Source: JACVRW01 sp963757815 (GTDB lineage Bacteria; Actinomycetota; Thermoleophilia; Solirubrobacterales; Thermoleophilaceae). From it: 64,000 bases of DNA. The notes under the pieces were generated by a model that ran no database searches, was not told the origin of the DNA, and saw nothing but the letters and a program-made list of their open reading frames with translations. A program made the position numbers and the translations under genes. Location: positions 310,001 through 374,000 of the forward strand of contig CAVWSN010000018.1 in NCBI GenBank assembly GCA_963757815.1, in the 5' to 3' direction. Shown in pieces: positions 33,312-41,067 of this stretch; position 1 is the stretch's first letter; every line of letters begins with the position of its first letter.

Positions 33312-34055
33312 TCAGGCAGGGGCGTGGCTGCGCTGGGCCGCGGCGATCAGGTCGCGCACGGCGGACTCGTCGCCCCGGCGGAGCAGCTCCACCGGGTCCG
33401 GCTCGCCGTTGACTATCGACTCGAAGAACTCCTTGCGGTCCTGGTAGGTCGGGAGCGTGCCCTTGGCCCAGCCGCGCACGTCGTTCAGCAGCACGGCGAG
33501 CCGGGCGTAGGGCTCGCCGTACTCGTCGGCGATCTCGTTGCGGATGCGCTTGGCGAGCGCGGGTGAAGCGCCGGCTGTGGAGATCGCGATCGCGAGCGGT
33601 CCGCTGCGCACGATCGCCGGCAGGATGAAGTTGCAGAGCGGCGGGACGTCCACCACGTTGACGAGCATCGCCCGGCGCTCGGCGTCCTCGTAGACGGCGA
33701 TGTTGACGTCGCTGTCGCTCGTGGCGGCGATGACCAGGAAGGCGCGCTCCAGGTCCGCCGGGCCGCGGTACTCGCGGCGCTCCCAGCGGATCGAGCCCTC
33801 GCCGGCGAGCTCGCGCAGCGGCTCGATCGCGTCGGGAGCGACGAGTGTCACGTCGCCGTCGCACGCGAGCAGCCCCTCGACCTTCTCGAGCCCGACGTCG
33901 CCTCCCCCGATCACGACGCAACGGCGCCCGCTCAAGCGGAGGCAGGCGATGTAGAACGGGGTGTCGAGCATCCCCTGCACGCAGCTCTGGTCGCAGATCC
34001 CCCTGCGGAGCTGGCACACGCATTCCTTGCCGGCGTAGGCCTGGGCTGGCATCAC
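33312..34055 (-). CDS. Precorrin-2 dehydrogenase / siroheme synthase with N-terminal Cys cluster
   Basis: 247-residue enzyme of the Met8/CysG-N type that oxidises precorrin-2 to sirohydrochlorin and may insert iron. The NAD site is RRCVVIGGGDVGLEKVEGLL, followed by TLVAPDA, VIAATSDSDVNIAVYEDAER, NVVDVPPLCNFILPAIV and STAGASPALAKRIRNEIADE, all typical. Unusual is an extra N-terminus of about 30 residues with four closely spaced cysteines (KECVCQLRRGICDQSCVQG), which could bind a metal or an iron-sulfur cluster. Together with CobA-HemD it completes siroheme synthesis. The start is ATG 34055 or the following ATG. Confidence 0.88.
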   Translation of the reverse strand: MMPAQAYAGKECVCQLRRGICDQSCVQGMLDTPFYIACLRLSGRRCVVIGGGDVGLEKVEGLLACDGDVTLVAPDAIEPLRELAGEGSIRWERREYRGPADLERAFLVIAATSDSDVNIAVYEDAERRAMLVNVVDVPPLCNFILPAIVRSGPLAIAISTAGASPALAKRIRNEIADEYGEPYARLAVLLNDVRGWAKGTLPTYQDRKEFFESIVNGEPDPVELLRRGDESAVRDLIAAAQRSHAPA

Positions 34056-34104
34056 CCAGAGTGTAGGCGCGCCCGGGGCGCGTCAGCGGAAGGCGAGACC
34101 GGCG

Positions 34105-34142
34105 GCTCACCGCACGGGGAGGGAAGGGCCCGTACGGTGAGC
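34105..34142 (-). terminator. GC-rich hairpin downstream of the small basic ORF (possible terminator)
   Basis: GCTCACCG (34105-34112) pairs with CGGTGAGC (34135-34142), extended inward by ACGGG/CCCGT across one C-A mismatch, giving a 13-bp stem with a purine-rich loop. It begins 22 bases after the stop of the small gene at 34164-34322 and precedes the precorrin-2 dehydrogenase start. There is no T-run, as is common for terminators in high-GC actinobacteria. Confidence 0.5.
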
Positions 34143-34163
34143 GCCGCGTCTCAGGCGGCAGGG

Positions 34164-34322
34164 TCAAGCCGCGAGCGCATGACGCGGGCGCCGCAGCCGC
34201 GGCAGCAGGGGCCGGCGGCGGCGCGGGCGCTCCTTCTGCCCGCTCCGACGGCGCTCCTTCGCGGCCCGCCGCATGTCAGCGACACGCTCGTTCGCGACTG
34301 CGTATGAGACTGCTCCGGTCAT
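34164..34322 (-). CDS. Small basic protein, 52 aa, hypothetical
   Basis: ATG 34322 opens a 52-residue frame: MTGAVSYAVANERVADMRRA followed by a very basic C-terminal half with runs of Arg and Lys (KERPRRRRPLLPRLRR). The N-terminal 30 residues look like an amphipathic helix, and similar short ERVxxMRRxAxxRR peptides occur singly in actinobacteria. No Shine-Dalgarno sequence is visible. A hairpin follows its stop and repeated motifs lie upstream, which makes a real transcription unit plausible. Function unknown; it could be chance coding in GC-rich DNA. Confidence 0.4.
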   Translation of the reverse strand: MTGAVSYAVANERVADMRRAAKERRRSGQKERPRRRRPLLPRLRRPRHALAA

Positions 34323-34338
34323 GGCGAGCAAGTTACGG

Positions 34339-34411
34339 CTAAGGGGTGGGGTCTTACATCGGCAATACACCCTCAGTGGGGCCTTACTTGCGCTGAGAAG
34401 CGACCCCTTAG
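34339..34411. promoter_or_regulatory. Inverted and direct repeats between the aldehyde dehydrogenase end and the small basic ORF
   Basis: CTAAGGGGT (34339-34347) and ACCCCTTAG (34403-34411) form a 9-bp inverted repeat around a 55-base spacer. Inside lie two direct copies of GTAAGRCCCCAC, read on the minus strand at about 34,346-34,357 and 34,376-34,387. The segment is less GC-rich than its surroundings. The second arm includes the stop codon of the aldehyde dehydrogenase gene. Candidate operator or promoter for the small gene; the regulator is unknown. Confidence 0.4.
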
Positions 34412-35991
34412 CGCCGGAACACGTCGCGCAGGGTCTTCCCGCCCACGCGCGCGAGCGGCCCCAGGCCCCGTCGCAGCGCCCCTGGCTTGTCCGCGTCGCG
34501 GCCGTAGAGCAGCTTGGCCGAGGCCTGCATCGCCCTGCCAAGCGCCTCGTCGTAGGGGTACCACCAGAAATCGCGGGTGCGCGACGGCTCCCAGGTCACG
34601 AGCTTGACGTTCACGCACTCATACAGCCCAAACTTCGAGTGTGAGCGGCCGAGGCCCGAATCCTTGACGCCTCCCCAGGAACAGGAGCAGGCGCCGTGGC
34701 TGAACATGTGGTCGTTGATCCAGACCATGCCGGACTGGAGCCGTCCGGCGATACGCTCGCCCTTCGCCCGGTTCATGGTCCAGACGGAGGCGCCGAGGCC
34801 GAAGACCGAGTCGTTGGCGAGCGCGATCGCCTCGTCCTCGTCCTCGACGGTCACGATCGGCACAACCGGGCCGAAGATCTCCTCGCGCATGATCCGCATG
34901 TCGTGCGTCACGCCGGTGAGCACCGCCGGGCGGAACCAGGGCGCGTCCGCGCCGCCGCAGCGCAGGGTGGCCCCGCCCGCGACGGCGTCGTCGACAAGCT
35001 CCTTGACCTGCCTGAGCTGCTCATCCGAGACCATCGGGCCGATCTCCGTCTCCCAGTCGAGCGGGTCGCCCACGCGCAGCTTCTGCGCGCCCTCGACGAC
35101 CCCGTCGATGAAGCGCTCCGCCAGCTCGCGCACGACGTACACGCGCTCGATGCCCGAGCAGGTCTGGCCGGCGTTCGCGAACCCGCCCCAGAGGCAGCCC
35201 GACACCGCGTTGGCCAGATTCGCGTCGGCGCAGACGATCATCGGATCCTTGCCGCCGAGCTCCAGCACCGAGCCCTTCATCCGGCGCGCGCACTCCTCGC
35301 CCACGCCGCGGCCTACGTCGACGGAGCCGGTGAAGAAGATCTTGGCCGCTGTCGACTCGACGAGGGCCTGTCCCACCGCCCCGCCCCCGTGGACGGTGCG
35401 CACGAGGCCCTCGGGAAGGCCGGCGCGCTCGAAGACCTCCTGGATGCGCTGGCCGATCAGCGGCGTGAGCGAGGCCGGCTTGAGCACCACCCCGTTGCCG
35501 GCCATCAGGGCGACCGCCACCTCGCCGAAGGGGATCGACCACGGGTAGTTCCAGGGCGCGATCACGCCGACCACGCCGAGCGGCTCGTAGGTAAAGCGGG
35601 CCCGCTTCTGCTTCATGAAGATCGGCAGCGGGATGCGCTCGTCCTCGAGGATCCCCGGCCCGGCGTCCGCCAGCCAGCGCAGCGAGTCGATCGTCGGCAG
35701 GAGCTCCATCACGTACGACTCGTTCCGGGGCTTGCCCTGCTCGCGGGTGAGCAGCTCCGCGAGCTCGTCGAGCTGATCGATGATCGCCTGGCCCGCACGC
35801 CGCATGTAGCGGGCACGGTCGCCGAGCGGCAGCTGCGCCCAGAAGGGCTGCACGCCGGCCACGTCGTCCACGACCGCCTGGACCTCGGATGGCGCGATCG
35901 TCGGCACCGCGCCGAGCCTCGCCCCGTCGAGCGGGCTGAACGACTCGAGCTCGGCCGGCCGCTCCTCGACCGGTCTGACTGCGGCCTCCAT
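34408..35991 (-). CDS. NAD(P)-dependent aldehyde dehydrogenase
   Basis: 527-residue ALDH-superfamily enzyme. GVIAPWNYPWSIPFGEVAVA (cofactor site, Asn stabilising the thiohemiacetal), FTGSVDVGRGVGEECARRMK, VLELGGKDPMIVCADANLAN with the general-base Glu, and the catalytic Cys in NAGQTCSGIERVYV are present, as is EEIFGPVVPIVTVEDEDEA. The C-terminal 80 residues (GLYECVNVKLVTWEPSRTRD onward) are longer than in most ALDHs and resemble the long-chain or succinate-semialdehyde-like actinobacterial group. Substrate is not predictable. It stands alone between the small ORF and rarA. Confidence 0.93.
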   Translation of the reverse strand: MEAAVRPVEERPAELESFSPLDGARLGAVPTIAPSEVQAVVDDVAGVQPFWAQLPLGDRARYMRRAGQAIIDQLDELAELLTREQGKPRNESYVMELLPTIDSLRWLADAGPGILEDERIPLPIFMKQKRARFTYEPLGVVGVIAPWNYPWSIPFGEVAVALMAGNGVVLKPASLTPLIGQRIQEVFERAGLPEGLVRTVHGGGAVGQALVESTAAKIFFTGSVDVGRGVGEECARRMKGSVLELGGKDPMIVCADANLANAVSGCLWGGFANAGQTCSGIERVYVVRELAERFIDGVVEGAQKLRVGDPLDWETEIGPMVSDEQLRQVKELVDDAVAGGATLRCGGADAPWFRPAVLTGVTHDMRIMREEIFGPVVPIVTVEDEDEAIALANDSVFGLGASVWTMNRAKGERIAGRLQSGMVWINDHMFSHGACSCSWGGVKDSGLGRSHSKFGLYECVNVKLVTWEPSRTRDFWWYPYDEALGRAMQASAKLLYGRDADKPGALRRGLGPLARVGGKTLRDVFRR

Positions 35992-36018
35992 CGCGGAAGA
36001 TTGTGACCGAAGCCGAGG

Positions 36019-37359
36019 CTACTCGCGCCCGCGTGCCCTGCGGATGCGCGCGAGCCGCTCGCGCAGCTCCTTCTCCTCGCCGTGCTCCGAGAGCTCGAGG
36101 AAGCGCTCGCCGATTGCCTCGTCCGGCATCAGCTCCTGCTCGGAGACCCCCTCCGGATGGGCGTGCGGAAAGTCGTAGCCGATGCCGCGGCCGAGCTTCT
36201 TCGCGCCCGGGTAGGCGGCGCTCTGCAGATAGTGCGGGGGCACGGGCGCGCCGTGCTCGCGCACCCACTCGCGGGCGCGGCCAATGGCCGTGGTCGAGGC
36301 GTTCGACTTCGGGGCGAGCGCCAGGTAGACGGCCGCCTGGGCGAGATTCAGGGCGGCCTCGGGGAGGCCCACGTGCTCGACGGCCTGCGCCGCGGCGATA
36401 GCCACCTGCAGGGCGCGCGGGTCGGCGTTGCCGATGTCCTCGCTCGCCAGCACGACCATGCGGCGCGCGATGAAGCGCGCGTCCTCGCCGCCTTCGAGCA
36501 TTGCCGCCAGGTAGAGGAGGGAGGCATCGGGGTCCGAGCCGCGCGTCGACTTGATCCAGGCCGAGATCAGGTCGTAGTGCTTGTCGCCCTGCTTGTCGTA
36601 GAGCACCGCGCGGCGCTGGAGCGCGTCCTCGGCGACAGCGAGCGTCACGGTGCCCTCCGGACCGACCGTCTCGGTCGCCAGCTCGAGCGCCGAGAGCGCG
36701 GTGCGCGCGTCGCCGCCGGCCCGCGCCGCAAGGAACTCGAGCGCGGCGTCCTTCACGGCCGGGGGATTCGGGATTCCCTGCTCGTGCGCGAGCGCCCGGC
36801 GGAGCAGCTCGAGCACGTGCCGTTCCTCGAGCGCGTGCAGCTCGTAGATGCGGCAGCGCGAGAGCAGGGCCGAGATGACCTCGAAGAAGGGGTTCTCGGT
36901 CGTGGCGCCCACGAGCACCACGAGCCCGTCCTCGACGGCCGGCAGCAGCGTGTCCTGCTGCGCCTTGTTGAAGCGATGGATCTCGTCGAGGAAGAAGATC
37001 GTGCGCTCTCCACTCGTCGAGCGGCGGTGCTCGGCGCGCGCGAGCACTTCGCGGACCTCGGCTCGGCCCGCCTTGACCGCCGACTCCTCCTCGAAAGCCG
37101 CGCGCGCGTTGACGGCGAGCATTCGAGCGAGCGTCGTCTTGCCGGTGCCGGGCGGCCCGTACAGGATCATCGAGTGCGGCCGCCCCTCCTCGATCGCCGT
37201 CCGCAGCGCCGATCCCCGCTCGAGCAGATGCTCTTGGCCGACGAACTCGCCGAGCGAGCGCGGCCGCATCCGGGCGGCCAGCGGCAGGCCTGCGGTGTCG
37301 GGTCCGTTGGCCGCCCGCGCGCCGGGCGACTCCTCAAGCTCGAACAGCCGCTCCTCCAT
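36019..37359 (-). CDS. rarA: Replication-associated recombination AAA+ ATPase RarA
   Basis: Clamp-loader-like ATPase acting at stalled replication forks. From ATG 37359 (MEERLFELEES) it has 446 residues: LAARMRPRSLGEFVGQEHLL, Walker A ILYGPPGTGKTTLARMLA, Walker B TIFFLDEIHRFNKAQQDTLL, sensor 1 LVGATTENPFFEVISALLSR with the following Arg finger, then the MgsA-type C-terminal tetramerisation domain (DPDASLLYLAAMLEGGEDAR, LPEAALNLAQAAVYLALAPK). An upstream in-frame ATG at 37404 is less likely because it lengthens the conserved N-terminus. Divergent from the cupin gene. Confidence 0.95.
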   Translation of the reverse strand: MEERLFELEESPGARAANGPDTAGLPLAARMRPRSLGEFVGQEHLLERGSALRTAIEEGRPHSMILYGPPGTGKTTLARMLAVNARAAFEEESAVKAGRAEVREVLARAEHRRSTSGERTIFFLDEIHRFNKAQQDTLLPAVEDGLVVLVGATTENPFFEVISALLSRCRIYELHALEERHVLELLRRALAHEQGIPNPPAVKDAALEFLAARAGGDARTALSALELATETVGPEGTVTLAVAEDALQRRAVLYDKQGDKHYDLISAWIKSTRGSDPDASLLYLAAMLEGGEDARFIARRMVVLASEDIGNADPRALQVAIAAAQAVEHVGLPEAALNLAQAAVYLALAPKSNASTTAIGRAREWVREHGAPVPPHYLQSAAYPGAKKLGRGIGYDFPHAHPEGVSEQELMPDEAIGERFLELSEHGEEKELRERLARIRRARGRE

Positions 37360-37393
37360 GCGGAAAGTCTGGCAGCGGGGCCATAGTGGGCGC

Positions 37394-37889
37394 ATGACAG
37401 ACACGCTTCTTCCTCCCGACGCCGGTCAAACCGTGCAGCTCGGCGCGCTCGGTGTCCGCTTCATGCTCGGGCCGGAACGGACCGGCGGCGGCTTTGCGCT
37501 CGTCGAGCATCCGATGGCGCCGCGCGGACTGGGGCGCCCATGCACGTCCACAGGAACGAGGACGAATACTCGTACGTGCTCGAGGGCGAGGTCGGCGTCC
37601 AGGTTGGCGACGACGTCGTGATCGGCCGTCCTGGCGACCTGATCTCGAAGCCGCGCGGCATCTGGCACGCCTTCTGGAACCCCGGGGACGAGCCCGCCCG
37701 CCTGCTCGAGATCATCTCGCCCGCCGGGTTCGAGGGCTACTTCGCGAACTGGCGCCGCTGCTCCCGCCCGAGCGGCCCGAGCCGGACTTCGCGGCGATCG
37801 CCGCTCTGCAGGAGCGCTACGGCCTCGAGATGGACATGAGCTCGGTCGAGCGCCTGACGCGCGAGCACGGCCTCGCGGGGATGGGCTAG
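37394..37889 (+). CDS. Cupin-domain protein (two frameshifts)
   Basis: About 165 residues with a single cupin barrel. The N-terminus MTDTLLPPDAGQTVQLGALG is followed, after a one-base break near 37,525, by APMHVHRNEDEYSYVLEGEV, the cupin motif 1 with His-x-His and Glu, and IGRPGDLISKPRGIWHAFWN, motif 2 with His. A second break near 37,745 leads to LPPERPEPDFAAIAALQERY and the end AGMG. The pattern resembles quercetinase-like cupins found in actinobacteria. It converges with, and overlaps by 4 bases, the dehalogenase-like gene. Confidence 0.78.
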
Positions 37890-38692
37890 CCGAGCCTCGC
37901 CAGGAACGCCCTTAGCGCCTCGGCGCAGCGCTCCGGCGCGTCCTCCCACACGAAGTGACCGGCGTCCTCGATCAGGACCAGCTCGGTGTCCGGCAGCTCG
38001 CGTTCGAAGCGGTGGGCCGTGGCGGGCGATACGAACGGGTCCTGACCGCCGAAGACGAGCAGCACCGGCACGCCCAGCGCGGCGAGCTTCCCGTCGTAGG
38101 GCGCGATCTTCTCGAAGTCCATCGAGCGGTAGAAGTCGAGCTGCCCCTGGCGGCGCGTGTCGTCGGCGTAGGCCTTCCAGTACTCGTCGATCGCTCTGTC
38201 ATCGATCCCGGCACTCAGCGGCCCGAGCATGGCGGCGAGCCCTTCGCGTGTGGTCCCGGCCAGGAGCTCCTCCCCCGTGCCGGGTGTCCGCATTGCCTGC
38301 GCAAATCCGTGCCACTTCCCGTCCGGGAAGAAGCCGGAGGCGCTGATCACGAGCGCGCCGACGGCGTCGGGGTGCTCGCACACCCAGCGCAGGCCGATCA
38401 GCCCGCCCCAGTCGTGCAGCACGGGCACGCAGCGCTCGATCCCGAGCTCGACGCGGAAGCGCTCGATCGAGTCGGCGTGCCGCTCCCAGGTGCCGGGCGG
38501 GTCGGGAGCGGAGTCGCCCATTCCGGCGAGGTCCGGGGCAAGCGCGCGCCAGCCCGCCTCGGCGAGCGCGGGCATCACATCGCGCCACATGTACGACGAC
38601 TCGGGATAGCCGTGCACTAGCAGCGCGATGGGCCCGTCGGGCGGCCCGGCCTCCCGATATGCGAGCCCGGCGGCGGTCGGCACGGCGGGCAC
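37886..38692 (-). CDS. Haloalkane-dehalogenase-like alpha/beta hydrolase
   Basis: 268-residue alpha/beta hydrolase. LLVHGYPESSYMWRDVMPAL (oxyanion/halide region), the nucleophile elbow VLHDWGGLIGLRW with Asp94 in place of Ser and an adjacent Trp, and IEDAGHFVWEDAPE with the catalytic His match haloalkane dehalogenases and epoxide hydrolases. A second halide-binding Trp or Asn cannot be assigned with confidence, so dehalogenase versus epoxide hydrolase remains open. Cytoplasmic, no signal peptide. Confidence 0.85.
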   Translation of the reverse strand: MPAVPTAAGLAYREAGPPDGPIALLVHGYPESSYMWRDVMPALAEAGWRALAPDLAGMGDSAPDPPGTWERHADSIERFRVELGIERCVPVLHDWGGLIGLRWVCEHPDAVGALVISASGFFPDGKWHGFAQAMRTPGTGEELLAGTTREGLAAMLGPLSAGIDDRAIDEYWKAYADDTRRQGQLDFYRSMDFEKIAPYDGKLAALGVPVLLVFGGQDPFVSPATAHRFERELPDTELVLIEDAGHFVWEDAPERCAEALRAFLARLG

Positions 38693-38764
38693 TCTATGGG
38701 CGGAGCAGGTCCTTGAGTGCGGTGACCACCTTGAAGGTCGAATCGGGCGATCTTCCGTTCAGCA

Positions 38765-38803
38765 GTCCTGCTTTGGTGGGCCACCAGACCCACAAAGCAG
38801 GAT
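38765..38803. repeat. Stem-loop repeat, copy 1 (related copy at 54.65 kb)
   Basis: CCTGCTTTGGTGGG (38767-38780) pairs with CCCACAAAGCAGG (38789-38801) with one bulged G, around the loop CCACCAGA. It lies in the 190-base divergent gap between the dehalogenase-like and peptidase genes, where a terminator is not expected. A 38-base alignment with 54,652-54,689 gives 31 identical positions by hand count. Confidence 0.6.
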
Positions 38804-38882
38804 GACTCGACAATTCGCCCCCTCTAGCCCCGAGTCAGCGAACCTGCGGGTGCCGTTCGCACCCCCTCCTAGACTCCCCGCC

Positions 38883-40190
38883 GTGCCCGAGCGCGCAGCA
38901 CTCGAGCGCCGCACCACCGAGCTTCTGCGGCGCCTCATTCGCTTCAACACGGTCAATCCTCCGGGCAATGAGGGGCCGGCGCAGGAATGGCTCAGGGGGC
39001 TGCTCGAGGAGGCCGGCGTGGAGTGCGAGCTGCTTGCTGCTGCGCCCGGCCGCCCGAACCTCGTCGCGCGGGTGGCCGCGGCCTCCGACGGTCCCAGGCT
39101 CTGCCTGCTCGGCCACGTCGACACGGTGCCGGCGGACGCGGGCGACTGGGGACCCGACCCATGGTCGGGCGAGCTGCGCGACGGCTGCGTGTGGGGGCGC
39201 GGCGCCAAGGACATGAAGAGCCAGGTGGCGGCCGAGGTTGCCGCCGCGCTCGCGTTGCTCGAGGAGGGCTGGCGCCCGGAGGCGGGCGAGCTGAAGCTCG
39301 TGTTCACCTGCGACGAGGAGCGGGGCGCGACGCTCGGCGCGCAGTGGCTCTGCTCCGAGCACTCCGAGCGCGTGCGCGCCGACCTCGTCGTCAACGAGGG
39401 GGCCGGCGAGCTGATTCGCCACGGCGACAGGCGCGTGTACGGGGTGTCCGTCGCGGAGAAGGGCGTGTTTCGCTTCACGCTCTCGACCAGCGGACGCACC
39501 GGGCACGCATCGGTGCCGCGCATCGGCGACAACGCGCTCGTGAAGATGGCGCCGGTGCTCACCGCGCTCGCCGAGGGGCGGCCCGACCACATCGCATCGC
39601 CGGAGGCGGAGGCGCTGTTCGGCGCGCTCGGTCTCGACCCGTCGGACCTCGATGCGGCAGTTGCCGAGCTCGAGGCGAGCGACCCTGCCGTCGCCGTGCT
39701 ACTCGAGCCGATGCTGGGCGTGACGCTGACGCCGACGATGATCGAGGCCTCGGACGCCGTCAACGTGGTGCCGGCGCACGCGCGCCTCGAGGTGGATTGC
39801 AGGGTGCCGCCGGGGCTCGGCGAGGAGGCGGCCCGGGCGGCGGTCCACAGGGCGCTCGGCGATGATGGCTATGAGCTGCGCTTCGAGGACCGGATCGTCG
39901 GCAACCGCTCACCGGCGGACACTCCGTTGATGGAGACGATTCGCCGCTTCGTCGAGCGCGAAGACCCCGGGGCGGCGGTGGCGCCGATGGTGATGAGCGG
40001 CTTCTCCGACTCGCACTGGTGGCGCAAGGCGTTCCCCGATTGCGTGGCCTACGGCTTCTTCCCGCAGAACGCGATGGACATGACCGAGGCCTTCCCGCAG
40101 ATGCACGGAATCAACGAGCGCATCCCGGTGGCGGACCTCGGCTTGGCCGCGGCCTTCTACGCTGATCTCATGGTGGAGACGCTCAGATGA
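38883..40190 (+). CDS. M20 family metallopeptidase (ArgE/DapE-like)
   Basis: 435-residue di-zinc amidohydrolase. LLRRLIRFNTVNPPGNEGPA, the first metal motif LCLLGHVDTVPADAGDW (His and Asp), GCVWGRGAKDMKSQVAAEVA (bridging Asp), FTCDEERGATLGAQWL (Glu-Glu) and the C-terminal AFPQMHGINERIPVADL (His) show the complete metal site. The dimerisation domain lies in the middle (STSGRTGHASVPRIGDNA). Substrate could be an N-acyl amino acid or a dipeptide. The GTG start at 38883 fits the family; a stem-loop repeat lies about 80 bases upstream. It overlaps the next gene by 4 bases. Confidence 0.9.
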   Translation: MPERAALERRTTELLRRLIRFNTVNPPGNEGPAQEWLRGLLEEAGVECELLAAAPGRPNLVARVAAASDGPRLCLLGHVDTVPADAGDWGPDPWSGELRDGCVWGRGAKDMKSQVAAEVAAALALLEEGWRPEAGELKLVFTCDEERGATLGAQWLCSEHSERVRADLVVNEGAGELIRHGDRRVYGVSVAEKGVFRFTLSTSGRTGHASVPRIGDNALVKMAPVLTALAEGRPDHIASPEAEALFGALGLDPSDLDAAVAELEASDPAVAVLLEPMLGVTLTPTMIEASDAVNVVPAHARLEVDCRVPPGLGEEAARAAVHRALGDDGYELRFEDRIVGNRSPADTPLMETIRRFVEREDPGAAVAPMVMSGFSDSHWWRKAFPDCVAYGFFPQNAMDMTEAFPQMHGINERIPVADLGLAAAFYADLMVETLR

Positions 40191-41020
40191 CCAAGCCCGT
40201 GCCCGAGGAGAAGCTGCGCCTGGGAGGCATGGCGCTCCGCAACGGGCTGCTCGTACACGGCCCGACCCACTGGGCGGCCGCCATCCGAACGGAGGCCGGT
40301 GAGATCAAGGTCGCCTCCGGCCGCAAGGTCGATCTCGGCGGCAAGGCGGCCGACGGCGTGCCGGGTGTCCGCGGCGTGCTCAAGCTGGCGGAGGCGATGG
40401 CAGTGGTGCCCCTCGCGAAGCGCGCGCTGCCGGAGGCCCGCCTGCCGATGCAGGACGCGAAGACGCTCGGCGCCATGGGCGCCGCCGCGCTCACAGGCCA
40501 GGCGATCCGGACCGCGGGCGCCCGCCGCCAGTCGGCTGAGGGGGGAGCGGGCCGTGGGGCTGCGGTCGGGCGCGAGGCGGCTGTCGCGCTGATCAGCCTC
40601 GCTCCCGCGCTGCTGGCACTGCGCAACGGCGACCTCGCCGCATATCACGGAGTCGAGCACAAATCGATCGCGGCCTACGAGGACGACGAAGCTGCCGAGG
40701 ACGCGCGCAAGGAGCACGACCGCTGCGGCTCGCACCTCGTGACGCCGATGCTCGCGGCTGCCGCGGTCGGCAACGTGGCGGCACGCCGCGCCGGGCTGCG
40801 CGGCCCCGCCGCCGAGGCGGCGGTCGGGCTCGGGAGCGCCGCGGTGGCGGTGGAGGTGTTCGCCTGGGGCGAGCGCAACCCGGACTCGAGGCTGACGAGG
40901 CTGCTGCGCCGCCCCGGGCACGAGATCCAGCGCGCGGTCGGCACGCGCGAGCCGACCGCCGAGCAGCTCGAGGTGGGCGCCGCGGCGCTCGCGGAGATCC
41001 TGCGGGTGGAGGGCGCGTAG
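40187..41020 (+). CDS. DUF1385 family protein (YqhQ-like)
   Basis: 277-residue protein of the DUF1385 family. Typical segments are KLRLGGMALRNGLLVHGPTH (GG-M-x-RNG-hxhxGP), VRGVLKLAEAMAVVPLAKRA and the conserved YHGVEHKSIAAYEDDEAAED with a downstream EHDRCGSHLVTPM, together a His/Cys-rich site suggesting a metalloenzyme. Several Ala-rich helices could be membrane-associated. The family is known as predicted metal-dependent enzymes; no reaction is established. Translationally coupled to the M20 peptidase. Confidence 0.85.
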   Translation: MTKPVPEEKLRLGGMALRNGLLVHGPTHWAAAIRTEAGEIKVASGRKVDLGGKAADGVPGVRGVLKLAEAMAVVPLAKRALPEARLPMQDAKTLGAMGAAALTGQAIRTAGARRQSAEGGAGRGAAVGREAAVALISLAPALLALRNGDLAAYHGVEHKSIAAYEDDEAAEDARKEHDRCGSHLVTPMLAAAAVGNVAARRAGLRGPAAEAAVGLGSAAVAVEVFAWGERNPDSRLTRLLRRPGHEIQRAVGTREPTAEQLEVGAAALAEILRVEGA

Positions 41021-41067
41021 CCGCGCTGCTCATGTAATCGGCGCCGCCGGCCGATTAGGACACTGGG

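Noticed and set aside
34105..34142. The strong hairpin as an attachment site or inverted repeat of an insertion sequence.
   Set aside because: No transposase or second copy is nearby and its position just after a small gene fits a terminator.
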